A stretch of 64,000 bases of DNA from Chamaelirium japonicum. Lineage: Eukaryota > Streptophyta > Magnoliopsida > Liliales > Melanthiaceae. The DNA lies in assembly GCA_947650365.1 (NCBI GenBank), contig OX393549.1, positions 80,633,415-80,697,414 of the forward strand, given 5' to 3'. The notes under the pieces were generated by a model. It saw only the letters and a list, made by a program, of their open reading frames with translations. It did no database searches and was not told where the DNA came from. The translations under genes were made by a program, and so were the position numbers. Below are positions 9,617-20,683 of the stretch, in pieces; position 1 is the first letter of the stretch; each line of letters opens with the position of its first letter.

Positions 9617-11330
9617 AGAGGTCGAAGACTGAAGACGAAGCGCGGGAGCTCTGCAGAAGAGGAGACGCTTCTTCACCGACCCAAGGCTTCATGAGGCACA
9701 GTCAAGCCTGTCCCGAGGGATCGGCTTACTGAAGGCCCTCATCAACGTGAAGACCCTTGCACACGAAGATCAAGACTTTGACTCCGTGCACGAAGAAGAA
9801 AGCTCGGAGAAGAAGACCCTTCGACTCCGAAGACGCCAGAAGCAAAGGCCGGAGAAGAAGATCGGAGCGGCACCACCCCGTCGTCTCCAACACCCCTTCG
9901 ACTCCGATCAAGCTCAAAAGCCCGGAGAAGAAGAACGAAGCGGCGCTATACCCGTCCTCTTCAACAAAGCCTTCGACTCCGATCAAGCTCAAAAGCCCGG
10001 AGAAGAAGGGAAGCGGCGCTACACCCGTCGTCATCAACAAGGCCTTCAACTCCGATCAAGCCCAAAAGCCCGAAGAAGAAGACGACGCCATAACCGCCAC
10101 CGGGGATGGTCGAAGATTGAAGACGAAGCGTGGGAGCTCTGCAGAAGAGGAGACGCTTCTTCACTGACCCAAGGCTTCACGAGGCACAGTCAAGCCTGTC
10201 CCGAGGGATCGGCTTACTGAAGGCCCTCATCAACGTGAAGACCCTTGCACACGAAGATCAAAACTTTGACTCCGTGCACGAAGAAGAAAGCTCGGAGAAG
10301 AAGACCCTTCGACTCCGAAGACGCCAGAAGCAAAGGCCGGAGAAGAAGATCGGAGCGGCACCACCCCGTCGTCTCTAACACCCCTTCGACTCCGATCAAG
10401 CTCAAAAGCCCGGAGAAGAAGAACGAAGCGGCGCTACACCCGTCCTCTTCAACAAAGCCTTCGACTCCGATCAAGCTCAAAAGCCCGGAGAAGAAGGGAA
10501 GCGACGCTACACCCGTCATCATCAACAAGGCCTTCAACTCCGATCAAGCCCAAAAGCCCGGAGAAGAAGCCGACGCCATAACCGCCACCGGGGATGGTCG
10601 AAGACTGAAGACGAAGCACGGGAGCTCTGCAGAAGAGGAGACGCTTCTTCACCGACCCAAGGCTTCACGAGACACAGTCAAGCCTGTCCCGAGGGATGGG
10701 CTTACTGAAGGCCCTCATCAACGTGAAGACCCTTGCACACGAAGATCAAGACTTCGACTCCGTGCATGAAGAAGAAAGCTCGGAGAAGAAGACCCTTCGA
10801 CTCCGAAGACGCCAGAAGCAAAGGCCGGAGAAGAAGATCGGAGCGGCACCACCCCGTCGTCTCCAACACCCCTTCGACTCCGATCAAGCTCAAAAGCCCG
10901 GAGAAGAAGAACGAAGCGGCGCTACACCTGTCCTCTTCAACAAAGCCTTCGACTCCGATCAAGCTCAAAATCCCGAAGAAGAAGGGAAGCGGCGCTATAC
11001 CCGTCGTCATCAACAAGGCCTTCAACTCCGATCAAGCCCAAAAGCCCGGAGAAGAAGCCGATGCCATAACCGCCACCGGGGATGGTCGAAGATTGAAGAC
11101 GAAGCGCAGGAGCTCTGCAGAAGAGGAGACGCTTCTTTACCGACCCAAGGCTTCACGAGGCACAGTCAAGCCTGTCCCGAGGGATCGGCTTACTGAAGGC
11201 CCTCATCAATGTGAAGACCCTTGCACACGAAGATCAAGACTTCAACTCCATGCACGAAGAAGAAAGCTCGGAGAAGAAGACCCTTTGACTCAGAAGACGC
11301 CAGAAGCAAAGGCCGGAGAAGAAGCTCGGA
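9617..11330 (+). repeat. 488-bp tandem array inside the LTR R region (5' copy)
   Basis: There are three full units and a partial, anchored by GGCTTACTGAAGGCCCTC at 9723, 10211, 10699 and 11187 (spacing 488). Units are nearly identical. Within a unit shorter motifs recur (CTTCGACTCCGATCAAGCTC, AAAAGCCCGGAGAAGAAG). 488 is not a multiple of three, so the long open frames change frame at each unit and are not evidence of a protein. The same copy number occurs in the right LTR. Confidence 0.95.
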
Positions 11331-12369
11331 GCGGCACTACCCCGTCGGCTCCAACAAGTCCTCGATCCCGATCAAGCTCCAAAGCCCGGAGGAGAGAAGC
11401 GAAGCGTCATCACCCGGTCGTCTTCGACCAACGCCTGCGCCATCCACGAAGAAGAAAGCCTGGAGCAGATCGTCTGAAGCGTCGCTACCCTGTCGTCTTC
11501 ATCAACAAAAGCCGACGCTACAACCATCGCACGAAGACCGTCGCTAACCTCGTCGTCTTCATCAACAAAAGCCGACGCCACAACCATCGCACGGAGATCA
11601 GTGCCACCCCCACTATCTTCGAAAGCATTCCTCGACTCCGATCATGCCAAAGAAGCCCGGAGAAGAAGAGAAGTCCAGTCGACATGCAAACCGTCAAAGC
11701 ACCGGAGAAGTAGCCCACGTCGTTCGAAGAAAAAGATCGAGTTGACGCTGAAGCTAAAGCCAACACAAGAAGCCAAAGCAAAGCCCCAGTAAAGCCCGCG
11801 CCAAAGCAACGCAAGTGCCAAAGCCAAGCGACTACGCCGACCATAAGCAAAAGCACCGCATGTTCTAGCCGATACGATGCGAAGTCCGAAAGAACGAAAG
11901 CATCGTAAGTCTCTCCCGGCTACGTCCAAGTGCAAGCGCCGAAGCAAAGCAAAAGCCAGAGCCACGCCGGAGCCAAGCCAAAGCCAAAAGGCCGAAGCCA
12001 ACGTCAACGCCAAAAGCACGATCGACGCCGCGAACCGACAATCAAGGACGCCAAGGTCAAGCAAGGAACGAGGAAGATGCGAAGACCGAGGAACGAAGCT
12101 GAAGACCCCCTAGCCGAGAAAGCGCGAAGCACGGAAGGGACAAAAGAACAGCGGAAATTCCTTAGCCTCTGCAAAACACTCACCCTGTAAAGACCCCTGT
12201 CCTGGGCAGCCCCTTCAGAGCTCTCGCACGAACACCACGTGGAGACGCGGATCAAAGGGATCCTCCAGAAGATCTTTCCCACAATCCCCTGATCAAAACT
12301 CGCCGCAACCCGGACTTGCTACACCTGAGCCACCCGGGTCCCGGCCACACTTGTAATCTGGTTTTGCGC

Positions 12370-12375
12370 AATAAA
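12370..12375 (+). terminator. AATAAA polyadenylation signal in 5' LTR
   Basis: AATAAA lies 28 bp before the LTR end, in the expected R/U5 position. Equivalent copies are at 19562-19567 (internal LTR fragment) and 39909-39914 (right LTR). Confidence 0.6.
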
Positions 12376-12409
12376 GACGACCCGTGCTTTTTCCCGCGCT
12401 ACAGATTTC

Positions 12410-12428
12410 TGGCACGCCCGGTGGGACC
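12410..12428 (+). other. Primer-binding site of the gypsy element
   Basis: TGGCACGCCCGGTGGGACC begins six bases after the LTR end, the position where a tRNA 3' end primes minus-strand DNA. TGG at its start pairs with the tRNA CCA tail. I did not identify the cognate tRNA. A second copy lies at 19602. Confidence 0.8.
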
Positions 12429-12475
12429 TCTTCTCCTTTCATCCGTACGGTTGAAGAAGCTGCTTGAAGTTTGCA

Positions 12476-14461
12476 ATGGCCGGAACAAACAACGATGCGT
12501 TTGCTCCAAGCCTCTCACCAATCGCCGAGTCTCCTCTACACCGACACGGTGATCCAGTAAATCCGGAGGGTGATGCTCCTCCAATGGTGCGCGTCTACAC
12601 TCGGCGTACTCGGACTCTTGCGGATGTCTTCGTGCCAGAAGCTACTACCGAAGATGCTCGCCAAAGCGCCGACGAGGCCCTGGTGCTTGAAGAAACGAGT
12701 CTCGATCCTGGAGTCCATGTCCAAAAGTTTGGGGAGGACCAGCCCCAGCCCCGAGCCCGTTCGGGTTCTCCAGCGGATGTTGCACCTCCTCTACAGGGGG
12801 CAAACACCAGTCATCATCAACCAGAAGCAAGCCGGCGTAACTACATCTCCGATGACGACGGCGAGGATGCTAGCATGCAACATCGAGACGTCCTCCGTCA
12901 CTATCCTCCGTCCGCTCTTCAACTCCAAGTCATGCAGATGAGCGAGCACATGGCGCAGATTACTCGGCTGATGGAGGAGAAGGATCGTCACATCAACACT
13001 CTGCTCCAAAAGCTAAGCGCAAAGGATGCTGCAGCAGTAGGCCAACCCGTCGCTTCTCCAGTAGCCGCTCCAGTTCCGTCTTCAACTCCCGCTCCTGCAG
13101 AAGTTGTTCCGACGATTCAAGCAGTTACTCCAGCGCTCTCCTCGGTTCCCGTCCCGGTGGAAGTCGTCTCCCCTGCGCCAGCCTCGGTGGCCACACAACC
13201 TCCGGCAACAGCAACGATGAATGCTCAGCAAGTCCAAGCGTTGATAGCCGACATGATGCGTTCCCACAGCAGTAGCTTTCCTCTGATCACGGCAGCATAC
13301 TCAAAGCCATACACCGCGAGGATCCAGCAGCTACGCTTCCCAGTCGGATTCCAGCCACCAAAGTTCCAGCACTTCGACGGAAAGGGAAATCCAAGACAGC
13401 ACGTCGCCCACTTCATCGAGACCTGCAATAATGCCGGCACATATGGCGACGAGATGGTGAAGCAATTCGTCCGCACCCTCAAAGGCAACGCGTTCGACTG
13501 GTACGTTGATCTTCCTCCAGGGACCATCGACAGCTGGGATCAGATGGAGAGGGAGTTCCTCAATCGCTTCTACAGCACCAGACGAACCGTCAGCATGACC
13601 GAGCTTACTACAGTCAAGCAAAGGAAGGACGAGCCGGTGATCGACTACATCGACAGATGGAGGAACCTCGCGCTGAATTCACGAGACCGCTTGTCTGAAG
13701 ACTCGGCCATCGAGATGTGCACCCAAGGCATGCACTGGGGCCTGCTCTACATCCTCAAAGGTATCAAGCCTCGTTCTTTCGAAGAACTCGCGACTCGGGC
13801 TCACGACATGGAACTCAGCCTAGCAAGCCGTGGGGACTCGAAGAACAAAGACTTCTTGAAGGTGGAGAACAAGGACAAGCCATCGGCACCGAAACCGAAA
13901 CAAGTCAATGTTGCTGATGTCGCTTCAACCTCCAAACTGCTCAAGATCGGTGGTAAGCCGGATCAGAAAAAGGGAGTCGCCATACCACCGCCTCCGCCGC
14001 CAAGACAAAGAATGACTCTTGAGGAGCTCGAAGCCAAGGAGTACCCCTTTCCAGACTCGGAAGTCTCCTCCATATTCGACCAACTACTGCAAGAGAAGAT
14101 GATAGAGCTCCCTCCTTCGAAGAGGCCCGAGCAGATGCATCGCGTCGACGACCCTCTCTTCTGCAAATACCACCGGGTGGTAAGTCATCCCATCGAAAGA
14201 TGCTTCGTCTTCAAGGAAAGAATCATGGCGCTCGCTAAGCAAGAGAAGATAGAGATCGACTCTGGGGAGGTTGCTACGGCCAACATGACGTCCATCACCT
14301 TCGGTTCCTTCTCGCCGGTACTCGTTGCTGCTCGGCGAAGCATGCCCAAATTGCACATCAACCGTCAAGCTCCAATCGCTAAGTCAACTTCCCAGCCGAA
14401 AGTCTCGAAGCGATGCCAACGTACTCTTGCGCTCACCGAGGAGGAAGCACCGCTGCCCTAG
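12476..14461 (+). CDS. gag: Gypsy Gag polyprotein
   Basis: The first ATG is at 12476 (MAGTNND); the frame is open further 5' only without an ATG. The protein is about 661 residues. A long Pro/Ala/Val-rich N-terminal region is followed by the retrotransposon Gag domain at about 13350-13830 (HFIETCNNAGTYGD, LKGNAFDWYVDLPPG, EFLNRFYSTRRTVS, RWRNLALNSRDRL). A polyproline stretch near 13990 and a C-terminal CKYHRVVSHPIERC motif near 14160 resemble the CxxH-H-C knuckle of Tat-type Gag. Gag assembles the cytoplasmic particle. The frame ends at a TAG (14459-14461), after which the same frame stays open for another 1.5 kb, so the stop is either a readthrough signal or a CAG-to-TAG mutation. Confidence 0.9.
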   Translation: MAGTNNDAFAPSLSPIAESPLHRHGDPVNPEGDAPPMVRVYTRRTRTLADVFVPEATTEDARQSADEALVLEETSLDPGVHVQKFGEDQPQPRARSGSPADVAPPLQGANTSHHQPEASRRNYISDDDGEDASMQHRDVLRHYPPSALQLQVMQMSEHMAQITRLMEEKDRHINTLLQKLSAKDAAAVGQPVASPVAAPVPSSTPAPAEVVPTIQAVTPALSSVPVPVEVVSPAPASVATQPPATATMNAQQVQALIADMMRSHSSSFPLITAAYSKPYTARIQQLRFPVGFQPPKFQHFDGKGNPRQHVAHFIETCNNAGTYGDEMVKQFVRTLKGNAFDWYVDLPPGTIDSWDQMEREFLNRFYSTRRTVSMTELTTVKQRKDEPVIDYIDRWRNLALNSRDRLSEDSAIEMCTQGMHWGLLYILKGIKPRSFEELATRAHDMELSLASRGDSKNKDFLKVENKDKPSAPKPKQVNVADVASTSKLLKIGGKPDQKKGVAIPPPPPPRQRMTLEELEAKEYPFPDSEVSSIFDQLLQEKMIELPPSKRPEQMHRVDDPLFCKYHRVVSHPIERCFVFKERIMALAKQEKIEIDSGEVATANMTSITFGSFSPVLVAARRSMPKLHINRQAPIAKSTSQPKVSKRCQRTLALTEEEAPLP

Positions 14462-17079
14462 GGGCAACCATCGCTCACGCCGGCACCTCTTCCAAGCAAT
14501 GTTGCATCCCAACGAGCGCTCCAAAGGAGATACGAGCAAGGAGATCCGGAAGTCGGTCTGCTAGGTCAGCCTTCGGGGAAGTTCGACTACTACGTCCTCT
14601 ACTCGAAGCCTTCGTCCGTTTCGATCAACGAAATCAAGCCCACCGGCTGGGAATCGGAAGACGAGCCAGAGGAGCCTCAAGGAGAGCAAGCCCATTCCAG
14701 TCAAGCTATGTCCCAAAGCGCTCTTTGGGAAAGATACGAGCAAGGAGATCCGGAAGTCGGTCTGCTAGGCCAGCCTTCAGGGAAGTTCGACTACTACGTC
14801 CTCTACTCAAAGCCTTCGTCTGTTTCGATCAACGAAATCAAGCCCACCGGCTGGGAATCGGAAGACGAGCCAGAGGAGCCTCAAGGAGAGCAAGCCCATT
14901 CCAGTCAAGCTATGTCCCAAAGCGCTCTTCGGGAAAGATACGAGCAAGGAGATCCGGAAGTCGGTCTGCTAGGCCAGCCTTCGGGGAAGTTCGACTATTA
15001 CGTCCTCTATTCAAAGCCTCCATCGGTTTCAGCTGAAGAAATCAAGCCCACCGGCTGGGGATCGAAAGACGAGTCAGTAGAGCCTCCAGAAGAACAAGTA
15101 CCTTCGAGGGAATCAGTTGCTGCTGTCGACCATCATCCTAGCGGAGGGGAATCCACCGACGAAGAAGCATGGGTCATGCTACCGCGGCGGCGAAAGCCAT
15201 GGCAAGAAAAGAAGCTCAAGCAAGACCGTGTGATGAGGGGATTCACCAAGCGGAAGACCTACAAGAAGAAAAGCAAGACTCCGGGGAGGAAGGCATTCAA
15301 GGTGCCGCCAGCAAGCCAAGACGACCTCCTTCAGCAGAACCGCCCAGAGCCGACAACCTTGCAAGAGTTCTTCCCGGATCACTTCCTCCAGGTGGACCAA
15401 CACATCAGGGTGTCTTGTTGCATGGTCGAAGTTCACGAGCAGTCGGAAGGAAAGGACGAAAGCGAAACTTCTGAAGAAGGCGACTCCACCGATGAGGGGG
15501 ACGGTTCCGACAAAGGGGGCACTGCCTCTCACAACGAAGCAATCCTACACATGCCGCTCGTCGAAGCTTTGCATCTCCCGAAGAAGGCTCGCCTGGCAAT
15601 TGCTGCGGCCTTGGCCGATCCGGATAGCTACAAAAGGAAGAGGAAGGACGATCAAAGGCGCAAAGCTGTGGCCTTGTGTGATGCAACGATAACCTTTTCA
15701 GATGAGGACCTGCAACTCGGGACACGATTGCACAACCGGCCTCTTTACGTCTCGGGATACATCAAAGAGAAGCCAGTGAACCGAATCCTGTTGGACTGTG
15801 GCTCCGCCGTCAACATTATGCCTATCCAGACGATGCGGCAACTCGGCATCACTAATGACCAGCTCTCGCCAAGTCAGTTGGTCATTCAAGGGTTCAACCA
15901 GGGCGGACAGTCCACCGTCGGAATCATTCGCCTGAAGCTGTCAATCGGCCCGCTGGATACGACGGTCCTCTTCCACATCATCGGTTGACAGACGTCATAT
16001 CGCCTCCTGTTAGGAAGACCATGGCTGCACGAGAACGGCATCGCGGTATCCACCTGGCACCTGTGCCTCAAGTACTACGAAGAAGGCGTGGAAAGGTGCA
16101 TAGTTGCGGACGACAAGCCGTTCAACGAGGCCGAAGCACACTTGGCTGATGCTAAGTTCTACCAAGCGAAGGACCTAGTCGCAGAAGTTCTTCCAGCTAA
16201 AGCCCCTCGAGTCCAGAAAATTGAAGAAGTGAAGCAGGACAAGACTCCACTTCCCGCGAATCCGTTGCCACCTTCTGACGAGGCGAGACTCAAGGTCCAA
16301 GGAATGCCGAAACCTGGACAAAGGATGTGCATCGGCCCCGAGTCAAGAGCCGTGCAACATACCCCGTTGCCCACCCAAGCGACGCCAGTCCTGCGTCTCG
16401 CACCTCAGTGGCTCCGAAAATCCGAGCGATCGCCATCTACTCCGACAAGGAAGCTGGCCCCATCGTTATCTCAGGCCAATGTCATCACTCTGCAAGAAAT
16501 GACGGAGCCATTACCTAGTCTGACGCAAGCTCCGAACCCAAGTAGACCCGTCGAATCGGCAGACCTCGAGCAACTCGGATTCAAGCCGAAAGGGAGTTGG
16601 GGGCAAAACGCTGCCAAGTTGCTGCTCAAAGCCGGCTACAACGAAGAAAGCGCCATGGGCACACTTCCACCAGCAGCAACTCCACATGGGATGATGAGAA
16701 CTCAAGCTCAGCTGTTTCTAAACGGAGAACAAATTCTCCCAAACCGCCGAGGCATCGGCTCCAGTCAAGCTCTGTTGGTCATCAGAACCGCAGCAAAGAA
16801 GACCTTCACCTCGAACTACATCGAGGCGAGGATGGTAGATGAAGCAGCTGAAGGATCGACAATCTCCGATGCACTCTCTACCTACCTCAGCCATCCAGAC
16901 AGCAGGAGAAGACGACGACGGGCTCGATGCCAAGCCTTGTTCCGGAAGCAAACCAGAGGTGGTAAAGACTGGTCGAATCGAAAACGCACATCCGTGTTCG
17001 AGAGGCTCGGGCCAGTCAAACAATCAAAGAAGAAGTCGGCGTTTGATCGTCTGGGGATGCCAACCAAGGACTTCGTCTC
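14462..17079 (+). pseudogene. Gypsy protease region and pro-RT linker (first copy), interrupted
   Basis: The segment is in the same frame as gag. It starts with three 68-residue repeats, then an acidic linker, then a retropepsin-like domain at about 15730-16040 (ILLDCGSAVNIMP for the active-site loop, LLGRPWLHENGI near its end). The active-site triad reads D-C-G rather than D-S/T-G. A TGA (15986-15988) lies between the loop and LLGRPW; one C-to-T change from CGA would explain it. The frame then continues through a Pro-rich linker until 17079, where it passes into LTR sequence at a short shared TCGTCTC. The linker 16250-17079 is repeated at 19650-20479. Read as coding, the frame beyond 17079 is LTR repeat sequence and is not part of the original protein. 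Confidence 0.85.
14510..15110 (+). repeat. Three in-frame 204-bp repeats (68 residues each)
   Basis: Units anchored by GATACGAGCAAGGAGATCC near 14529, 14732 and 14937 encode YEQGDPEVGLLGQPSGKFDYY followed by LYSKP and an acidic end. Unlike the 488-bp LTR repeats these keep the coding frame, so the expansion was tolerated at protein level. They lie between Gag and protease. Confidence 0.9.
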
Positions 17080-19595
17080 CAACACCCCTTCGACTCCGAT
17101 CAACCTCAAAAGCCCGGAGAAGAAGAACGAAGCGGCGCTACACCCGTCCTCTTTAACAAAGCCTTCGACTCCGATCAAGCTCAAAAGCCTAGAGAAGAAG
17201 GGAAGCGGCGCTACACCCGTCGTCATCAACAAGGCCTTCAACTCCGATCAAGCCCAAAAGCCCGGAGAAGAAGCCGACGCCATAACCGCTACCGGGGATG
17301 GTCGAAGACTGAAGACGAAGCGCGGGAGCTCTGCAGAAGAGGAGACGCTTCTTCACCGACCCAAGGCTTCACGAGGCACAGTCAAGCCTGTCCCGAGGGA
17401 TCGGCTTAATGAAGGCCCTCATCAACGTGAAGACCCTTGCACACGAAGATCAAGACTTCGACTCCGTGCACGAAGAAGAAAGCTCGGAGAAGAAGACCCT
17501 TCGACTCCGAAGACGCCAGAAGCAAAGGCCGGAGAAGAAGATCGGAGCGGCACCACCCCGTCGTCTCCAACACCCCTTCGACTCCGATCAAGCTCAAAAG
17601 CCCGGAGAAGAAGAACGAAGCGGCGCTACACCCATCCTCTTCAACAAAGCCTTCGACTCCGATCAAGCTCAAAAGCCCGGAGAAGAAGGGAAGCGACGCT
17701 ACACCCGTCGTCATCAACAAGGCCTTCAACTCCGATCAAGCCCAAAAGCCCGGAGAAGAAGCCGACGCCATAACCGCCACCGGGGATGGTCAAAGACTGA
17801 AGACGAAGTGCGGGAGCTCTGCAGAAGAGGAGACGCTTCTTCATCGACCCAAGGCTTCACGAGGCACAGTCAAGCCTGTCCCGAGGGATGGGCTTACTGA
17901 AGGCCCTCATCAACGTGAAGACCCTTGCACACGAAGATCAATACTTCGACTCCGTGCACGAAGAAGAAAGCTCTGAGAAGAAGACCCTTCGACTCCGAAG
18001 ACGCCAGAAGCAAAGGCCGGAGAAGAAGATCGGAGCGGCACTACCCCGTCGTCTCCAATACCCCTTCGACTCCGATCAAGCTCAAAAACCTGGAGAAGAA
18101 GAACGAAGCGGCGCTACACCCGTCCTCTTCAACAAAGCCTTCGACTCCGATCAAGCTCAAAAGCCCGGAGAAGAAGGGAAGCGGCGCTACACCCGTCGTC
18201 ATCAACAAGGCCTTCAACTCCGATCAAGCCCAAAAGCCCGGAGAAGAAGCCGACGCCATAACCGCCACCGGGGATGGTCGAAGACTGAAGACGAAGTGCG
18301 GTAGCTCTGTAGAAGAGGAGACGCTTCTTCACCGACCCAAGGCTTCACGAGGCACAGTCAAGCCTGTCCCGAGGGATCGGCTTACTGAAGGCCCTTATCA
18401 ACGTGAAGACCCTTGCACACGAAGATCAAGACTTTGACTCCGTGCACGAAGAAGAAAGCTCAGAGAAGAAGATCCTTCGACTCCGAAGATGCCAGAAGCA
18501 AAGGCCGGAGAAGAAGCTCGGAGCGGCACTACCCCGTCGGCTCCAACAAGTCCTCGATCCCGATCAAGCTCCAAAGCCCGGAGGAGAGAAGCGAAGTGTC
18601 ATCACCCCGTCGTCTTCGACCAACACCTGCGCCATCCACGAAGAAGAAAGCCTGGAGCAGATCGTCTAAAGCGTCGCTACCCCATTGTCTTCATCAACAA
18701 AAGCCGACGCTACAACCATCGCACGAAGACCATCGCTACCCTCGTCGTCTTCATCAACAAAAGCCGACGCCATAACCGTCGCACGGAGATCGGTGCCACC
18801 CCCACTATCTTCGAAAGCATTCTTCAACTCCGATCATGCCAAAGAAGCCCGGAGAAGAAGAGAAGTCCAGTCGACACGCAAACCGTCGAAGCACCGGAGA
18901 AGTAGCCCACGTCGTTCGAAGAAGAAGATCGAGTTGACGCTGAAGCTAAAGCCAACGCAAGAAGCCAAAGCAAATCCCCAGTAAAGCCCGCGCCAAAGCA
19001 ACGCAAGTGCCAAAGCCAAGCGACTACGCCGACCACGAGCAAAAGCACCGCACGTTCTAGCCGATACGATGCGAAGTCCGGAAGAACGAAAGCATCGCAA
19101 GTCTCTCCCGGCTACGTCCAAGTGCAAGCGTCGAAGCAAAGCAAAATCCAGAGCCACGCCGGAGCCAAGCCAAAGCCAAATAGCCGAAGCCAAAGCCAAC
19201 TCCAAAAGCACGATCGACGCCGCGAACCGACGATCGAGGACGCCAAGGTCAAGCAAGGAACGAGGAAGATGCGAAGACCGATGAATGAAGCTGAAGACCC
19301 CCTAGCCGAGAAAGCGCGAAGCACGGAAGGGACAAAAGAACAGCGGAAATTCCTTAGCCTCTCCAAAACCCTCACCCTGTAAAGACCCCTGTCCTGGGCA
19401 GCCCCTTCAGAGCTCTCGCACGAACACCACGTGGAGACGCGGATCAAAGGGATCCTCCAGAAGATCTTTCCCATAATCCCCTGATCAAAACTCGCCGCAA
19501 CCCGGACTCGCTACACCCGAGCCACCCGGGTCCCAGCCACACTTGTAATCTGGTTTTGCGCAATAAAGACGACCCGTGCTTTTTCCCGCGCTACA
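17073..19595 (+). repeat. Internal partial LTR (R-U5 only) inside the gypsy element
   Basis: This region matches the LTR from about 9882 to the LTR end (12403), including the same count of 488-bp units downstream of the breakpoint (anchors at 17403, 17891, 18379), the AATAAA and the CTACA end. U3, the TATA box and the first part of R are absent. It is followed by a primer-binding site, exactly as at the true 5' end. The absence of U3 points to an RNA template rather than to recombination with a DNA copy. Confidence 0.9.
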
Positions 19596-19601
19596 GATTT
19601 C

Positions 19602-19619
19602 TGGCACGCCCGGTGGGAC
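19602..19619 (+). other. Second, internal primer-binding site
   Basis: TGGCACGCCCGGTGGGAC follows the internal LTR fragment with the same 6-bp spacing as the first. After it come about 30 bases of A-run/T-run filler (19620-19649) not matching the 5' leader, then the duplicated linker. Confidence 0.85.
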
Positions 19620-19649
19620 AAACAAAAAAAAAGTGCTTTTTTTTTTTGA

Positions 19650-20683
19650 CTTCCCGCGAATCCGTTGCCACCTTCTGACGAGGTGAGACTCAAGGTCCAA
19701 GGAACGCCGAAACCTGGACAAAGGATGCGCATCGGCCCCGAGTCAAGAGTCGTGCAACATACCCCGTTGCCCGCCCAAGCGACACCAGTCCTGCGTCTCG
19801 CGCCTCAGTGGCTCCGAAAATCCGAGCGATCGACTTCTACTCCGACAAGGAAGCTGGCCCCGTCGTTATCTCAGGCCAATGTCATCACTCTGCAAGAAAT
19901 GACGGTGCCATTACCTAATCTGACGCAAGCTCCGAACCCAAGTAGACCCGTCGAATCGGCAGACCTCGAGCAACTCGGATTCAAGCCGAAAGGGAGTTGG
20001 GGGCAAAACGCTGCCAAGTTGCTGCTCAAAGCCGGCTACAACGAAGAAAGTGCCATGGGCACATTTCCACCAGCAGCAACTCCACATGGGATGACGAGAA
20101 CTCAAGCTCGGCTGTTTCTAAACGGAGAACAAATTCTCCCAAACCGCCGAGGCATCGGCTCCAGTCAAGCTCCGTTGGTCATCAGAACCGCAGCAAAGAA
20201 GACCTTCACCTCGAACTACATCGAGGCGAGGATGGTAGATGAAGCAGCTGAAGGATCGACAATCTCCGATGCACTCTCTACCTACCTCAGCCATCCAGAC
20301 AGCAGGAGAAGACGACGACGGGCTCGATGCCAAGCCTTGTTCCGGAAGCAAACCAGAGGTGGTAAAGACTGGTCGAATCGAAAACGCACATCCGTGTTCG
20401 AGAGGCTCGGGCCTATTAAACAATCAAAGAAGAAGTCAGTGTTCGATTGTCTGGGGATGTCAATCGAGGACTTCGTCTCAACACCCACCCACCCACCCAT
20501 GGCTGCCGTCAATCATATCTCCATTACGGATCCCGACAACGATGACACTTCTACTTCGGACGACGAGTTGCCCAACGCCCCGCCAGTCCTCGAAGAAGGG
20601 GGGCAGTCCACCGTTGATGACTTGAAAAAAATCAACTTGGGCACGGAGACGGAGCCTCGGCCTACATTCGTCAGCACACTCTT
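19650..20683 (+). pseudogene. Second copy of pro-RT linker, joined to pol across the copia insertion
   Basis: Positions 19650-20479 repeat 16250-17079 with few substitutions at a constant offset of 3400 bp. The copy then continues past the breakpoint (TPTHPPMAAVNHIS, an acidic DDDELP-like stretch) to VSTL, where the copia element begins. The frame is shifted by one relative to the first copy, which is exactly what a 3400-bp insertion produces. It resumes at 30608 in the same frame, because the copia element plus one duplication (9924 bp) is divisible by three. No recognised catalytic motif lies here; in family context it is the spacer before RT. Confidence 0.85.
20679..20683. repeat. Target-site duplication CTCTT, left copy (copia)
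   Basis: Five bases before the left copia LTR, identical to 30603-30607 after the right LTR. Confidence 0.93.

Larger units (their letters stand above)
8620..12403 (+). repeat. 5' LTR of the gypsy element (3784 bp)
   Basis: It begins TGTAGACACAC with a short terminal palindrome (TAGACACA/TGTGTCTA) and ends CGCTACA. In order it contains about five 52-bp repeats, a purine tract, a TATAAATAG box, three and a part 488-bp repeats, a GCCAAAGC-rich zone and an AATAAA near the end. U3 would be about 8620-9615 and R-U5 the rest, so R is unusually long. The right LTR differs mainly by substitutions and a few small indels. Confidence 0.93.

Noticed and set aside
8674-9732. Lys/Glu/Arg-rich and Phe/Leu/Ser-rich frames in the gypsy LTR U3
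   Set aside because: They come from the 52-bp repeats and the purine-only microsatellite. They are open on both strands by composition and recur in the other LTR.
9747-11713. Basic protein-like frames in the 488-bp repeats (MHTKIKTSTPCTKKKARRRR type), also at 17437 and 37296
   Set aside because: The repeat length is not a multiple of three, so the frame changes at every unit, and frames are open on both strands. The region is non-coding LTR.
16088-17773. One continuous protein across 17079
   Set aside because: The frame runs on into LTR repeat sequence by chance. The true downstream coding sequence resumes at 20480 after the duplicated linker.
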